Source of the DNA: Aurelia coerulea
Taxonomy: Eukaryota > Cnidaria > Scyphozoa > Semaeostomeae > Ulmaridae
Direction of reading: 5' to 3'
DNA length: 64,000 nt
Assembly: GCA_039566865.1 (NCBI GenBank)
Contig: CM076948.1
Location: 27,155,001 to 27,219,000 of the forward strand
Below, one piece after another: positions 20,230 to 32,800 of the stretch (the first letter of the stretch is position 1; each line of letters begins with the position of its first letter). The translations under genes were made by a program, and so were the position numbers. The notes under the pieces were generated by a model. The model had not been told where the DNA came from and searched no databases. It worked only from the letters and a program-made list of their open reading frames with translations.

Positions 20230-21070
20230 ATTAGGAAAAACAAAATGCTGTTTCTGAAGTGACCACATATTTTGCCTTTCCTGTTCCATAAATCAGCAAC
20301 CACTTGTCAGATTGGCTAAAGCAAGGTCTAAAACCCTAAGTTAAAGCCTATTATATGCAGCTGTACCTAGAGCAGAGCAATACCGGGTGAATCAGAAAAA
20401 AGAATTCCCGCTTGGAAGGCCATTGCTCCATGAATATCAAAGCAATAATATTGAAAAATGTCTTGTTTTATTGCCAATATGTTCAATTAGGTTCAGTAAT
20501 TTACCCGGCCTTAATCGGCCATTCCTTCCCGTGGATATGGGTGATTTTCTGCAGAAAGCCCCTTAAAAAAACCAGCAAAAACGAATGAAAATAATGAGCA
20601 CATTTTCCTTCCTAAAATTGATGACACTCACATAAATTCATGTATTTTGTCCTCTTGGGAGAATGGAATCCCCTTAATAGGTCATCGATACCAGGAGGAG
20701 GACTTGTTCATCCTCCCAAGAGGATAGCACGTGCTAAAGCGTTCACAAGTCATTGTGAGACATTGTAAGGCATTGCAAGGCAGAAATGTTAGGGAAATCT
20801 GTTCATGATTTTGGGCACGTTTTGAAGGTTTTTTGAAGAGGCTTTCTGGAGAAAATCCCTCATAATTTCAGAATGGAGTAGCCGATTTCAGTCAGGTAAA
20901 TTTTATAGTAAATTTGAACATTTCTACCATAAAACTATCTATTTGCCGATATCATTGTCTTGATATCCAGGGAGCCGTGACCTTTCAAACGGGGATTCTT
21001 TTTTCTGACTCACTCGGTAGAACATGCAGCTCTTCTGCAGAAACCATGTATGGCACAATGTTTTTGGGAC
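20230..21070. mobile_element. CAGGGTGTC-type MITE remnant split by another MITE
   Basis: 20230-20380 matches the inner and right part of the element at 16586: TTTGCCTTTCCTGTTCCATA, AATCAGCAACCACTTGTCAG, and CAAGGTCTAAAACC. The sequence resumes at 21020 with a CTTCTGCAGAAACC block and a degraded TTTTTGGGACC terminus. The element at 20383-21017 lies between the halves. Confidence 0.65.
20383..21017. mobile_element. CCGGGTGAATCAG element, 635 bp, TA TSD
   Basis: The ends CCGGGTGAATCAGAAAAAAG and the complement of CCGAGTGAGTCAGAAAAAAG are flanked by TA at 20381-20382 and 21018-21019. The interior is colinear with 15494-16104. It interrupts an older MITE. Confidence 0.85.
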
Positions 21071-21219
21071 CTCCTCCACATGCATAACTTTCAATTTTAT
21101 TAAAGCAATAACTTTAAATTAAACTGCCATATTTGATGCCTCGTATTGAGATTCACTTTGTAAGAAACTAAATTGCCTTAGCTTCATTCATGGCTTAATT
21201 AGCTTCACGAGTCCCAGTT

Positions 21220-21270
21220 ATCGCAACAACAACAACAGCAATAACAACAACAACAACAACAACAACATTT
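21220..21270 (+). repeat. AAC microsatellite
   Basis: Fifteen or so AAC/GCA-type triplets in a row, with two interruptions. Confidence 0.9.
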
Positions 21271-21387
21271 TTGCTCCATCAGTCTATCAATAACGATAAC
21301 TACGAACTTGTAATCAGTGCATAGTTTCATATGAAATTTTAATGAAACTTAAAAGAATTAGATTTTAAGAACCAGAACATCTGCAAA

Positions 21388-21421
21388 GTGTAATATGTGT
21401 TAGCAATCACATATTACACAG
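21388..21421. repeat. Perfect 13-bp-stem hairpin
   Basis: GTGTAATATGTG and CACATATTACAC are exact complements around an 8-nt loop. No family partner was found in the window and no flanking duplication is obvious. Confidence 0.6.
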
Positions 21422-21770
21422 CCTCGGCAATATTTCATCAAAGCAAGATGTGTTATATAAATATATACTTCTAAAAATTACTTCTGTCAATCACATCTAA
21501 AAATTTGTTGAGGAAATTTTAATTAGTCTGGCTTAAAGAAAATGAAAATATAAAGTAAAGTTTCGCAGCTTACGAAGATTAACTGTTTTTAAAAGAAATC
21601 TCTTCGCCTAAAGCGCCGGCTAATTTGCGAAAAGCAAATTTGTAATGGTTGTTGCTTAGTGACCAGATCACATTGCTGTTATTCGAGTTCTTGGGAAGTT
21701 TTTGAGAAGTAATTTCAGTTGCTATTGTTTTCGGATAGCCAATCAAATAGCAGAATGGCCTCGTGTATCA

Positions 21771-21857
21771 ACAACGAACTCACTCAACAACGAACTCACG
21801 AACTCACGAACGAACGAACGAACTCGTGTATCAACGAACGAACAACGAACAACGAAC
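21771..21857 (+). repeat. GAACTCAC / GAAC simple-sequence tract
   Basis: Irregular short repeats of CGAACTCA and CGAA occupy about 85 bp. Confidence 0.8.
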
Positions 21858-23086
21858 TCACTCTGGGGACGAGATTGATAGGAGAGATCTTAAAATGAGT
21901 TACAGAGCGGAGGATTGATATAAACAAAGAAACTGTTTAGATATTCTTCCAATTAAAGAAACTTGAAATTTACCAAGAACTTTGTTCCAATTTTTTGAGA
22001 GAACTGTTTGACTGACTTGAAAGAAACGGTTCTATGACTTGCAGTTAAGGTGAGATGCGTATGAAGAGCTATGTTGCCACACATTAGTCAAGGGCTACAG
22101 TATGCTACCTCCAGTTAATCGCCTAAATCCTTGAGAAGAAACAATCAAGGAGTGATTTAAAAACACTTTTTTTCTATTCTTGTAACTAACAAGTAGGTTT
22201 ACTTGCAGGAAAATCCTCTAAGGACCGAACCGACTGTTATCGAGCAGTGATTTATATCTGTACGTGGCAAGATCAACGGAATGAATTAAAGCAATCTATT
22301 GATGTTTTTGAAATTAACAAGACACTGTTCTCAAATGCTTCATTGACTTAATATGTTCATAGCTGAAAGAACTGTGATATGTATGTCAAAGTGTGTGCAT
22401 ATTCTGTTCAAACGATGTTTTTTCTCAGTAGCGAATAACTATATCGCGATATTGCTATCTCCTTCGCTTATTTCTTTACGTTGACTACTTCATAAGATCA
22501 TCAGTTGCTATAAATAATACATACAAAGTAGTGAGAATAAGAACAGTTTTTGTAAACAAACAATACAAAACGGGCCAGTGAGATTTTCAAATCATGAACT
22601 GAAATTGCTCCTAAATTAATGGTGAAACGATACGATGGATCAAACATTGTCTGATGAAGAAACAAAGAGTAAAACAACTATCAAGTACTGAGAACCATAA
22701 ATCCAAAAAGACAAGCAGCATCCAACATCACGTTTTAGAATCAAGGATTTGTTCAGCTGCACAATGAAAAAACCAATAGTTTTTCACAATAGAATATGAA
22801 AGACAATGTGTGGTAAAAATGATTGTCGAAGGAAGGTAAAATGCTAACCAATATTCTTTCGTAAAACTTATGATAATCTGTTATCTCTATGCTAAAGGAA
22901 AGAATGTGGTGATACAAAATCGAGGAAGAATATTGTGACTAACCAAGTTTTCAAATTTAGGGTGGAAGTCTCAAAATCAATTATCCAGAAAGACAAATTA
23001 TAAGTTCCAAACATAAACAAGAAGGGAGCACAAGAAGTAAATCTGATCAAAAGACAAAGACAAGGCAGAGAAAAGAAACTAACAAA
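21858..23086. other. Upstream region of the first GPCR gene
   Basis: No coding stretch was recognised. The interval just before 23087 is purine-rich and probably includes the 5' untranslated region and promoter of the GPCR gene. Confidence 0.4.
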
Positions 23087-23897
23087 ATGTCGGCACTAAC
23101 AATAGCAATAACAGCCAATATCTTGCAATGTTCCTCAATATGCTTCAATTCACTTGGGATATATCTTTTAAAGAAAAAGGACCCTGTTTGGACAAGAAAT
23201 GGGATGATCTTGGCTAATTTAAGCATTGCTGAAATAATAAATGCAATATTGTTGTTGGGAATTTCAGTGCTGATCAGGATAAAACAAGAAAACAAATTGA
23301 TGAATGAAGCATTTCAAGGCCTGAGAGATTTAACTGTCTTCATGAACATGAAATGGTATTTTGCAATGTATGTCATGATAACCGATCGATACCTTGCATG
23401 TAAATACCCTTTGAGGCATCGGGCACTGGTAACGAAGCGTCGTATTTTCATACTCTGTGTCTCCTTGTGGCTATTCGTCACATTCGCGTGGATCATTGTA
23501 AAGGTTAGCATAGGGGTAGCGTTAACATTTAAAACGTACAGCAGCATATGGTTTACTCGATGGCATCTTTATGCTACTGTCTTTAATAACTTATGGAACT
23601 ATATTTCATAGGATGATAAAAAGCAAGCAACTTCAAATGCAAAGCAACAACTCTTCGCAACAAAGTAACTATCCTAACAGAGCTACAGGAAATAAAACTT
23701 TTTACCGAGTCGTGGGCCTAGTTGTGTTGACATTCTGTGCATTTGTCATTACCCCACATCTCATTCTGCTATTGGCCAGTAGAAATGTTGGAACGACAAT
23801 GTATTCTGTCGGATTTCTTGTGGATCCCATCATCTATATTTTCATGCGAAGGGATCTGAGAAGTGAGTTAAAAAAGTTGTTTAGATGTTGCAATTAA
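23087..23897 (+). pseudogene. Rhodopsin-like GPCR, disrupted by a frameshift
   Basis: An ATG in good context (AAAATGT) opens a class A GPCR. TM1 lies near residues 2-25, TM2 contains ANLSIAEI, and TM3 ends in MITDRYLACKYPLRHR (DRY box with Arg and Tyr kept), followed by TM4. The frame breaks in TM5 just after IWFT, about 23558: the reading shifts by one, DGIFMLL continues TM5, and the rest is intact through TM6 (VLTFCAFVITPHLILLL) and TM7 (VDPIIYIFMRRDLR). The neighbouring receptor reads WFTLDAIF at this point, so a 2-nt loss in or near one codon explains the break. It could be a recent pseudogene, a sequencing error or a polymorphism. Intronless, as is usual for this receptor type. It is probably a tandem paralogue of the gene at 24524-25435, in convergent orientation. 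Confidence 0.85.
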
Positions 23898-23922
23898 GAG
23901 ACAGTTTATGGAGAACTTGAAG

Positions 23923-24266
23923 CACGCGTATTCTTTATTAGAAACTAAGAATTTGGACCAGTACTGAAAGTTTCTTAAAATTATCATATTTGAGTACTCG
24001 GAGTTTCTTACGAGTTTCTTATAGGTTCCATAATGGTCATGTTCACTACTGGTCCCCTCTTGAACAATTCAAAACAAAGTTTCTTAAATCCTTTCTAATG
24101 TTTAGACATCACTCAAGTACCTTCCAAAGTAATATGATACAGAAAACAAATATAAATAAAGTAAGACTATAAAAGATACGTTTTCCTAGTACTGGAGTTT
24201 CTTAATTTTTTGGCAATCTGAGAGTTGAATTTCTGATAAGCAGTTTCTTATAAAAAATACGTGTAT
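23923..24266. mobile_element. ACGTGTA / TTTCTTATA element downstream of GPCR
   Basis: The left end (ACGCGTATTCTTTATTAGAAACT) and right end (AGTTTCTTATAAAAAATACG then TGTA) are inverted. The interior repeats AGTACTNRRAGTTTCTTA several times. It matches the larger family member at 51389-51930. It lies 25 bp after the receptor stop codon and may supply its 3' untranslated region. Confidence 0.6.
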
Positions 24267-24382
24267 AATCTAAATTTCCAATTGAATTGAAATACAAGCA
24301 AAGGTTGAAGCTACAATTTGATTAATAACTTCTGTCTACTTTCGACTTTGATTTGATGTGTTGATTTAGCAAACCTATTTAG

Positions 24383-24521
24383 ATTCACAATTTTGTAGCC
24401 TATTCATCACATCCATTTGTCTTTCTCGTTCATTTCTGCTTTCTCGAACATTTGCACCAGCAATCGTATATACGTTATTGCCAACATCACCATGTCCTGC
24501 CTTTTTCAAACAGCAAAATGA
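24383..24521 (-). pseudogene. Duplicated C-terminal tail of the second GPCR
   Basis: This stretch repeats 24522-24655 with about 90 percent identity by eye, including the coding for the FCCLKK...VGNNVYTIA tail. It lies immediately downstream of the gene's TGA, so it is untranslated. The step between the copies is 139 bp. Confidence 0.85.
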
Positions 24522-24523
24522 AT

Positions 24524-25435
24524 TCACAATTTTGTATTCATTACATCCATTCGTCTTTCCCGTTCATTTCTGCTTTCTTGAACATTTGCCCTAGCAATCG
24601 TATATACGTTATTGCCAACATCACCATGTCCTACCTTTTTCAAACAGCAAAATGAAATGTTCAATCTTTTCCTTAAATCTTTCCTCATAAATATATAAAT
24701 GAGAGGATCGATTATGTAATTTATCTGAAGTAACAAATATCCAACATCTTCGCGATAAAAAATTGACACAATAATTTCCGGAACAATTACAAGTAAAATG
24801 TAAGTCACAAAAATCAACCCGACAACCAAAAGAAATTGTTTATTCACATCTACATTTCTTGTGGAAGCAGGGTTCGATGCAGGGTTCGAAGCAAAACGTC
24901 CGGCACTTTTTCTAAACTTGGCATAAATTGTCCCGTAGCTTATAACAAATGTAAGTACAAATATTGCATCCAATGTGAACCATAGATACTTTTGTGCCAT
25001 AAAGTACTTTTTGGTAATCTCCACAAAATAGAAAATAACACAAATTATTGTAGATGATGTCCATAGAGCCATGATAACTAAACGCATCCTGTAGCCAGTA
25101 GCTTTCACTTTGTATCTAAACGGAAAATTGATGGCGAAAAATCGGTCCAGGGTTATCAGAAACATCGCCAGTAGCCAAGCGAAGTTTACTGAGTAAGCTA
25201 CAACATCTAGTGCTCTCTCATAAACGATTCTGAATTCCGTGAAATGAATTTCCGTAACAGTGAATGTAAAATAAATCAGTGACATGAGAATTTCAGCAAT
25301 GCTCAAATTAGCAATTGTCAAATCATGATTTCGAAGGTAATTGCAATTCTTCATCAGCAAATGAAGTCCAGCAGAATTTAGAAGTATCGCTGTAATTTGA
25401 GTAATATAATATCCGACTGTTAATGCATTCGCCAT
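24524..25435 (-). CDS. Orphan rhodopsin-like (class A) GPCR
   Basis: Single-exon gene, 303 aa, starting at the ATG in a strong context (AAAGATGG). The open frame extends further upstream but has no other ATG. It has seven hydrophobic segments: TM1 near residues 8-27, TM2 with IANLSIAEILMSL, TM3 ending LITLDRFFAINFPFRY (DRF in place of DRY), TM4 MALWTSSTIICVIFYF, TM5 WFTLDAIFVLTFVISYGT, TM6 LLVVGLIFVTYILLVI, and TM7 with DPLIYIFMRKDLR, the DPxxY form of NPxxY. Helix 8 ends in Cys-Cys (palmitoylation-type). The extracellular N-terminus is only about 7 residues and has no glycosylation site. The usual TM3-loop disulfide cysteines are absent, as in melanocortin-type receptors. The ligand is unknown. 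It is tail-to-tail with its disrupted paralogue. Confidence 0.9.
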   Translation of the reverse strand: MANALTVGYYITQITAILLNSAGLHLLMKNCNYLRNHDLTIANLSIAEILMSLIYFTFTVTEIHFTEFRIVYERALDVVAYSVNFAWLLAMFLITLDRFFAINFPFRYKVKATGYRMRLVIMALWTSSTIICVIFYFVEITKKYFMAQKYLWFTLDAIFVLTFVISYGTIYAKFRKSAGRFASNPASNPASTRNVDVNKQFLLVVGLIFVTYILLVIVPEIIVSIFYREDVGYLLLQINYIIDPLIYIFMRKDLRKRLNISFCCLKKVGHGDVGNNVYTIARANVQESRNERERRMDVMNTKL

Positions 25436-26827
25436 CTTTGCTCTCGAACCACTCTTTGATTTATTACAGCAGGAAATAATATTGATATGAATAAACTGCG
25501 GATTATCTGCTGAACACAACGAGAGATAAGGCAAAGCTTTGTGTTAATCGCTAATGAGAAATGAAATGCTTTTATAGTTAACGACAGGCAGTTTGTTTTT
25601 GTTACCAAAGAAATGGATTAGAGCTTATCGCTGATTGGCTGGCAGTGGCAGCACACTCTGTGAGCATTGTCAATTATCTCTAGAGAATTTTATAGTCAGC
25701 GATCTTCTCCCTCTCGCATTTGTTTGTTGATCAAGAGCTGGAGCAAGTCCACAACGATAGAAACTGTGAAGCCTCCTGTATAAAAGAGTACAAAAATATC
25801 GCTCCAGACTCCTTTGTAGAAAAGATAATATATCTATGTCTGTTGCTGATCCAAGAGTATATTTTGAACAGGGAATATGGCGAAAAACTTTCAGCGCGTT
25901 CTGTTATGCTTTTGCTGTTAAAGCAAGTCTTCTACAACAAGAAGAATATTCAATATTTGTGTTGAGATTGATCCTGAGTGTTGTTTTGAAAACGTTATGA
26001 TTAACAGATTGTTGAAATTCAGCAGCTTTCAAGCACATGATTTCCTTCTTCGTGTACATTCATTGATTTATTTTCTCTGGATTTCTACTTTCTATTACGA
26101 ACACCATTAGATGGTTAATTAGTTTATTGTCAAGCTAATTAAACAGTGTTGATTAGAACTAGAAGCTTGAAATAATTAGCATCAATATGATGGATCTAAA
26201 ACAGTACTGTCACACAGCTGATTGGCTCTTAAGAACAATGGGATTCTATCGTATTGTTGTGCACTTTGTAACCATATTCTTATGAGGTAAAAAGGCGTAT
26301 GTCTGTAACGGGTGAACCAAACGGAAATCCATTATGTTTGAAAAAATTCGTTAAGCGAAGAAAACTTGAGATACTGAAATTAAAGTTTGGTTGATACTCG
26401 AAGGGCTGAAATATCTTTGTGATTTACAAAAATCCGCAACTATGATATGACATTCCTCCCAAGAGCTACGAATAAAAAATTTATACAAACAATGGCGTGT
26501 GTGATCTGATACATTTGTAAAAAATCACGTTTAATCCTTGAGGGAAATGAAATGTATGTTGCTCTAAATAAAACTCGTTCCTGTTTCACGCATTTGAAAG
26601 TGAAGGAATTTTCATAAATCCAATTGTCCCTGTATTTGCAATGCTCAGAAAAATAGAAGAAAATGACAAAAGACACTTTAGTCTTTCGTCTGCTCACCGA
26701 ACGTTTATTCATTCTAATACCTGTAGCATTTTCTGCATGACAAACATTTTCAAACATTTTCAAACATGTGAAGTTCTGTTTGGTCCATCCAATATTTCTC
26801 ATTCAAACTTTGAAATCAATTCCCAGC
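25436..26827. other. Upstream region of the second GPCR; no gene
   Basis: It holds the presumed promoter of the minus-strand receptor. A single GGAGCAAGTCCA end of the TGGACTTGCTCC palindrome family occurs near 25741. Frames at 25720-25965 and 26440-26802 have no recognisable domain. Confidence 0.4.
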
Positions 26828-26830
26828 TTA

Positions 26831-27220
26831 GGCTACGTTTCCATTTCTCCATTTTTATGTCTCCGTCTTTAAATCACTCCGTTTTCAGATGATCTTGAAC
26901 CGTTTCCATTACTCCGTTTTCGCGAAGAAGGCCTGGCACGGAAACGGAGGTGTTTCCGTTATTCCGTTTCCATTCGTTTTCATTTCCTTTGTTCAGACAT
27001 TTCCTTTGCTTTGTTTTTGGCGCCAGGTCGGTTGCTGTTGTTGTAGCGTTTTCAAATGACTCCGTTTTCGGTGTTTCAAGTGTCTCTATTTTCAAATCAC
27101 TCCACTTTGAACAGCGTTTTCAACTGTCTCCGTTTTCGATCGTTTTAAATGGAAACGAAGGCCAGGACGGAGACATTCCACTCTGTTTTCGTATGAAAAC
27201 GGAGCAATGGAAACGTAGCC
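26831..27220. mobile_element. PIF/Harbinger-like MITE, TTA target duplication
   Basis: The 390-bp element has inverted ends GGCTACGTTTCCAT and ATGGAAACGTAGCC, flanked by TTA at 26828-26830 and 27221-27223. A 3-bp TWA duplication is typical of PIF/Harbinger. The interior is built of repeated ACTCCGTTTTC motifs in both orientations. Open frames across it are by-products of this composition. Confidence 0.82.
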
Positions 27221-27420
27221 TTAGATGGTCAAAATGGGTTCTCTTGATTCAATGTTTTGTTAGAAATGCTATTTTACAATAAACATCACTCTAGCACACT
27301 GTAATCAATATGAACATAAACATCAAAATGTGATTCTTATGACAAGACGTAATGAAAAGCAACTACCTACAAATGACATATATATACAAAGCATATATAA
27401 TAAAACGCCTTTAATTCTAA

Positions 27421-29831
27421 CTAGACATCCTCATTACAATCAATTTGTGCTATGCCATAAAAGTCATGTCCCTCAGTATTAAAACATTTATAAGAACAAA
27501 TCATTCCTCTCAGAGGTATAATTCCACAATTGTTCTTTGCACCGAGTATCTACAAGTAAAAACATTTTAAAAGTAAATTTTACAATTTCTTATCAGTTTT
27601 AAAATAAAAATTCTGTCATTTTCATTTTATGTTCCATTACAAATTAACAAGAAATATTACTGCTTAGGCTATCTACAATCTATTATATATACACTGCGGG
27701 GACGATACCACAAGGAGGGAGCAAAGACTCGGGCTACATTGCGGACTGCCCTGTTCCCTTCGACCCCTTCGACAAAGGTGAGCCAAAACGTTAGCTAGGG
27801 ACTGGAGATTGAACATTCTTTTAGTTTAGAAACTATTCTCGTGTAAAAAGCATAAACTGCATAACCAAGATTAAGTTAAAAGAGTTTTTCTCTTTAGTCT
27901 TCAATTAAAAAACTCGCAGGTGAAAACTCGAACAGTTTAAGGGTGGACTTAATGCTACTCAACTGTCGACTGACAGCCATATCAGAGCAAATATTAATGG
28001 CTGTAAGTTTCACGATCAATATTTCAAGAAAAATATTGTCAAACGGCTCTTCTGACAAACAAACCAAAGGAAGGACAAGAAAGGAAGTTCTTGCATCAAA
28101 CACCTTCTTGTGTCTACTTCTATTATAGCAATATAATCCAAGAGCTACAAACATTGCCATCCATATACAAAATCAAAGGTTTCAAAGGGCATGACTGAGA
28201 CATAATATATGACTGCTCTGACCCAATGCTGTACCATCAACTGAAGGCTTAATGAAACGAGTGTAACATAATATATGTTGCATATCTTATTGTCACATAC
28301 AGTATATAGATTCCCATGTGCTTTTACTTTACCAGTTACGTTAGATTGTATGTCAAACGGCCCAAGCTCGCTCAGCTTTGCTTTCTTAGGTCGCGTTGAA
28401 TGTATGTTTTCTGAAAAGTTTGTAGTGTATTCTATGAATAAATATGATAGTGACGACTGACCAAAAAGACATTAATAGAAATCACAGTCTTTCGACTTTC
28501 AATAAGACATATTTGCATCCACCACCAAAAACAATAATTTGCGTCGATGTACAATTATGGAACTTATCAATCAGGCATCCTATACCAGCGTGACCAATGC
28601 CTATCTCAAATAATCAAGCTCCGGAGAAACTGTCCAGTAAATCACTTAATATTCTGCAAAGATGGTAGATTTCAAATTTGTCAAGCTCCCACGAAACTAT
28701 CATCTTTCTATTCGAGTAAAGGAATAGACCTTTTAGCTGTTCTACAGAAGAGCCTGGATCGAGCAATATTCAAAGATTTTTATACAACATGTTTGATTGA
28801 ATGGCTGTGATGCTTTTGTTACTATTGTGAACATTCGAAAATTCTTCAAAAAGTATCAAATATCGTTTGATTGAGATTCTCGTTTAGAATAGCTAAAAGG
28901 TCTATTACGAAGTTAAACGTGACACTTCTGATAGTACACGTTTATAACTTCTTATTCATCCTTGGTGAACTGGAGGAATTCTTCCGGAGAATCTTTCTGA
29001 TAAGTAAATACGTAACTACGAATACTTACTTTGCTGCATCAAAATCAGGCAATCGTGATTTGAACAATCATCAATTTGGATCCAATCGCATACTCTAAAA
29101 TACTTTGATGCCATGAGTATGAGTACAAAGAGACAAAATGAATGATTTGAATGGCCTAAGCTACGAATGGCCTAAGCTACTCTCATCATGATTTGACTAC
29201 GTGGTAAACTCATTCCGCTGTTAAGATATAATGACAACTTCTTCCTCGTTGTTTCCTAATCTCACAATCACTGCCTGAAATCGCATTTTCCAAGCCAACA
29301 CAATCAGCATCACAGCTCGAGTCCTTTTTAACCGCCATTATTCTGCATCAACGGTTTCTGATTGAAGCTTCGCTCCTCCGCAAAAAATCTTTTGTTTTCG
29401 CCAGATTGCTTGCGGAGGAGCGAAAATTCATCCAAGATGGCGGTCACTTTTGTATAGGCTTGGAAAATCAGATTCAGACAGTAATTGCAAGATTAAAAAA
29501 CGACAAAGAAGAACTCTAGTAAGCTCCTATTATATATTAACTGCAAATTTAACTCATCATGTCTCCTGTTGCTCATGCCATGAGCATAAGAATCAGATAT
29601 GAAAAGAAAGATGTAAACAAAGAGACTTACCTTCTTTGCATCAACAAATCTCACACATTCTAACCACGTATTCAGAAATGGCTCACCGCAAACGACACAT
29701 TCGCTAGCGCCAGCAAGAATCTCTTGGGCTGTTTTGTTATATTTCACTTCAATTCTCATATAAGAGGAGCTGCAATCAAATATAGAAGTAATTAGATTTG
29801 GGCTTATTTGCACAGCTAGTCAATCAATCAG

Positions 29832-29866
<35 letters not shown>

Positions 29867-32800
29867 GTAATCAAAGCCTTAATCAACAAATCAGACGATA
29901 TCATTGACCTCTAAAATAATAATATGAGATTTTCATCGATTTGCACAGTAGACTTATCATTTAATCAATCGGTCGATCAATTAATCAAAACATTTAATCA
30001 ACAATTCACGCAATCACATTGATCTCTGAGTGATTCTTGAACTGGATGAATTTCTAAGCTCGTAAGAGCCTAATGATCTAGCAGTACGAGGGGAGAAAGA
30101 AAATAATCTCAAATCTCTCAAATCATAATCAATGAATGAACCCATTTCAATACAGATTGGTTAATAAACTGGGTGATCTTACGTATCTCGTAGTTCCATC
30201 AGTATAAACCTTGCTGCAAGTTCCTAGGAAGAAAAAAAAGTGCTAAATATTATTGAAAGAATACCGAATTTAAAGGTAAAGTATATTAAGTTCTAGAGTC
30301 ATGCAGTAACTACTAATGAATGGTTTGCAACAAAAATTGATCTTGATTATAATCCTCCTGTCACTCTACAGGGTGTTCCAAAAAAATTGTGCCCCGTTTG
30401 TCTGAAAATTGTGACAAAACGGCAAAAGATTCTCGCCAAACTTTTGCATGATAGTGCTCTTCAGATGTTCAAATAAAGTTTGCAACCATCCCCATCAAAA
30501 TCCGTTGAAAAATGATGGAGCTATGACCTTCAGGAGACCAAATTTGGCCGATCACTAAAACAAGCGGTCGGCCATTTTGTCTTACTATTTTGCAGCGATA
30601 AATAGCTTTATGGAATGAAAATGAAACAGCAGCCTTCAATGTCATACCTATCATGAAAAATTTGATAATCCTCGGAGAGTTCCACTATTTCTGACCTCAC
30701 AGAAATTATTTCTTACCTCACGTGAAGATACTTATCACTGCAAAACAGTAAGGCAAAATGGCCGACTGCTGGTTTCAGTCTTCATGCAAATTTGGTCTTC
30801 TGAAGGTCGTAGCACAATCATTTTCAACTGATTTTTACGGGAATTGTGGCAAACTTTAATTGAACATCTGAAGAGCACCATCATGCAAAAGTTTGGCGAG
30901 AATCTTTTGCCGTTTTGTCGCAATTTTCAGACAAACGGGCCACAATTTTTTTGGGACACCCTGTACATTCTATACGAAAGCAAATCCCCAGAACTGCACA
31001 TTCCTTGTCACATCCATTCGTCTTATGGCAAACTAACAGCAAATGGAAAACTTGCCACCCCTATTTGAGTAAAATTCTACCGGTAGAGTCCCAAAACAAA
31101 AGAGGTGAAGTATAGGAAATTATCAAATTTTCTGCATCATTCAAATCGACCAGTTTCGCTTTCAATGTACAGAATCAGGGGACGACTTCAGCGGACCAGT
31201 TTTATGTCATATCTCTCAAGAAAGCATTTAAAAAATACTCTACTGACCCCAAGCGTGACTGTTTATACAATGCTGGTCCGCTAAAGTACATACTAACCCA
31301 GAATCGGTAATACCTTTCAGAGTTTCTGTCCACCGTCCCAAAGTGATAGTCCAAGGGATAGAATGTAAGCAAATACCTTCAATGGGAGGATTTCTTCATC
31401 CTGTAAGGACTGAACTGGCAGATGTTGTAAAAGATTGTTCTGTTCACAGTATAATTCATCCAGTGAAAGTCCAGCAAGCTAAGAAAAATAAATCATGTAT
31501 CAGACGGACTTTACACAGCTAAAAGCAAACAGGGATTGAGCCTTGTAAAATTGATTTTCAGCCTCAATGCTTTATCTCCCCCTTCCTCTGTTCGAAAGCA
31601 AATACACCATGAGCGTTGACAAAATTTTCCTGCCATGTCAAGCATTTGCAATATAATTAAAGCGATACCCACGCGTTTTAGAAAAAAAATCATTTCATTG
31701 CAAACTTCTTTGAGATACATCAAAGTGCAAGAAACAAAAAACATTTGATAGCAAGATGTTAAGTTGTAATAGTTTGAAAGGATAGGAAGGTGGAAAGAAA
31801 ACAATGATGACTTATCCGAATTTAGAGATTGATAAATAAAACATCAGTCGAAGTTGTTCGATAAACTCTTGCATGTGCCCAGGAGATAAAATTTCACTAA
31901 TCAATAACAAAAGCTTCGGTGTTGTAGCAGATATAAAGGATAAAGGCAAAACAATCCTTCGCATAGGAGATTGCGCCAGATAACGTTTCCCACCCAAGAA
32001 TAGACCTTTTAGCTATTTTCAAAGAGCCTGGATCGAACGATATTTTTATACATCTTTATACGAGAGGTTCGATTGAGTGGCGTTAGAGCTTCTATCACTT
32101 TTGTGCACATTCGAAAATTCTACAAAATGTAGCAAATATCGTTCGATTCTGATTCTTTTCAGAATAGCTAAAAGGTCTATTGAGAGATTAGAGATTCTAC
32201 TAGAGTCTGCATCAAACGATATTTTATACAGGGTGTCCTGTAAGAATTGTGCCTCATTTGTGTGGCTGTTACGGAGGAGCTGCACATTCTTTTGTTCAGT
32301 TCTTGATACAGTTGCATAGGGCAGGCTTCGACTTAGAGCTTGAGACCTTGTTTTAGCCAATAGACCTTTTAGCTATTCTACAAAAAGAGCCTGGATCGAG
32401 CGTTATTTAAAAAAAAAATTTTATGCGTGAGGTTCGATCGAGTGGCGTTAGAGCTTCTATCACTATTGTGGACATTCGAAAATTCTATAAAATGTAGCAA
32501 AATGTTGTTCGATTCTGATTCTATTCAGAATAGCTAAAAGGTCTATTGGTCGAGTGGTTGCTGATTTACGGCGCAAGAAAGTCGAAAAAAAAAATTGTTT
32601 CAAAACAGCACTTTCTTTATTCTCCAAAAATGTCAAAATCAAGTAACTCTGAAAGAAAGGCTTCTTGCGTTGAGTTTGCATTTTTTCTACATTCGCATAT
32701 AGCTCAATGTTTTTGTGTTATCAGTAAACAATACCATTTACCCTTTTAAAACTGTAGACAAAATTCCAACACAGCAATAGAACAACCCTTTCTCTACTTC

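Noticed and set aside
26874..27282. Frames on both strands rich in Ser/Phe or Glu/Asn
   Set aside because: They overlap a Harbinger-like MITE made of repeated ACTCCGTTTTC motifs.
27676..27790. GC-rich patch considered as a tRNA or other RNA gene
   Set aside because: No A-box/B-box pair and no cloverleaf pairing could be drawn.
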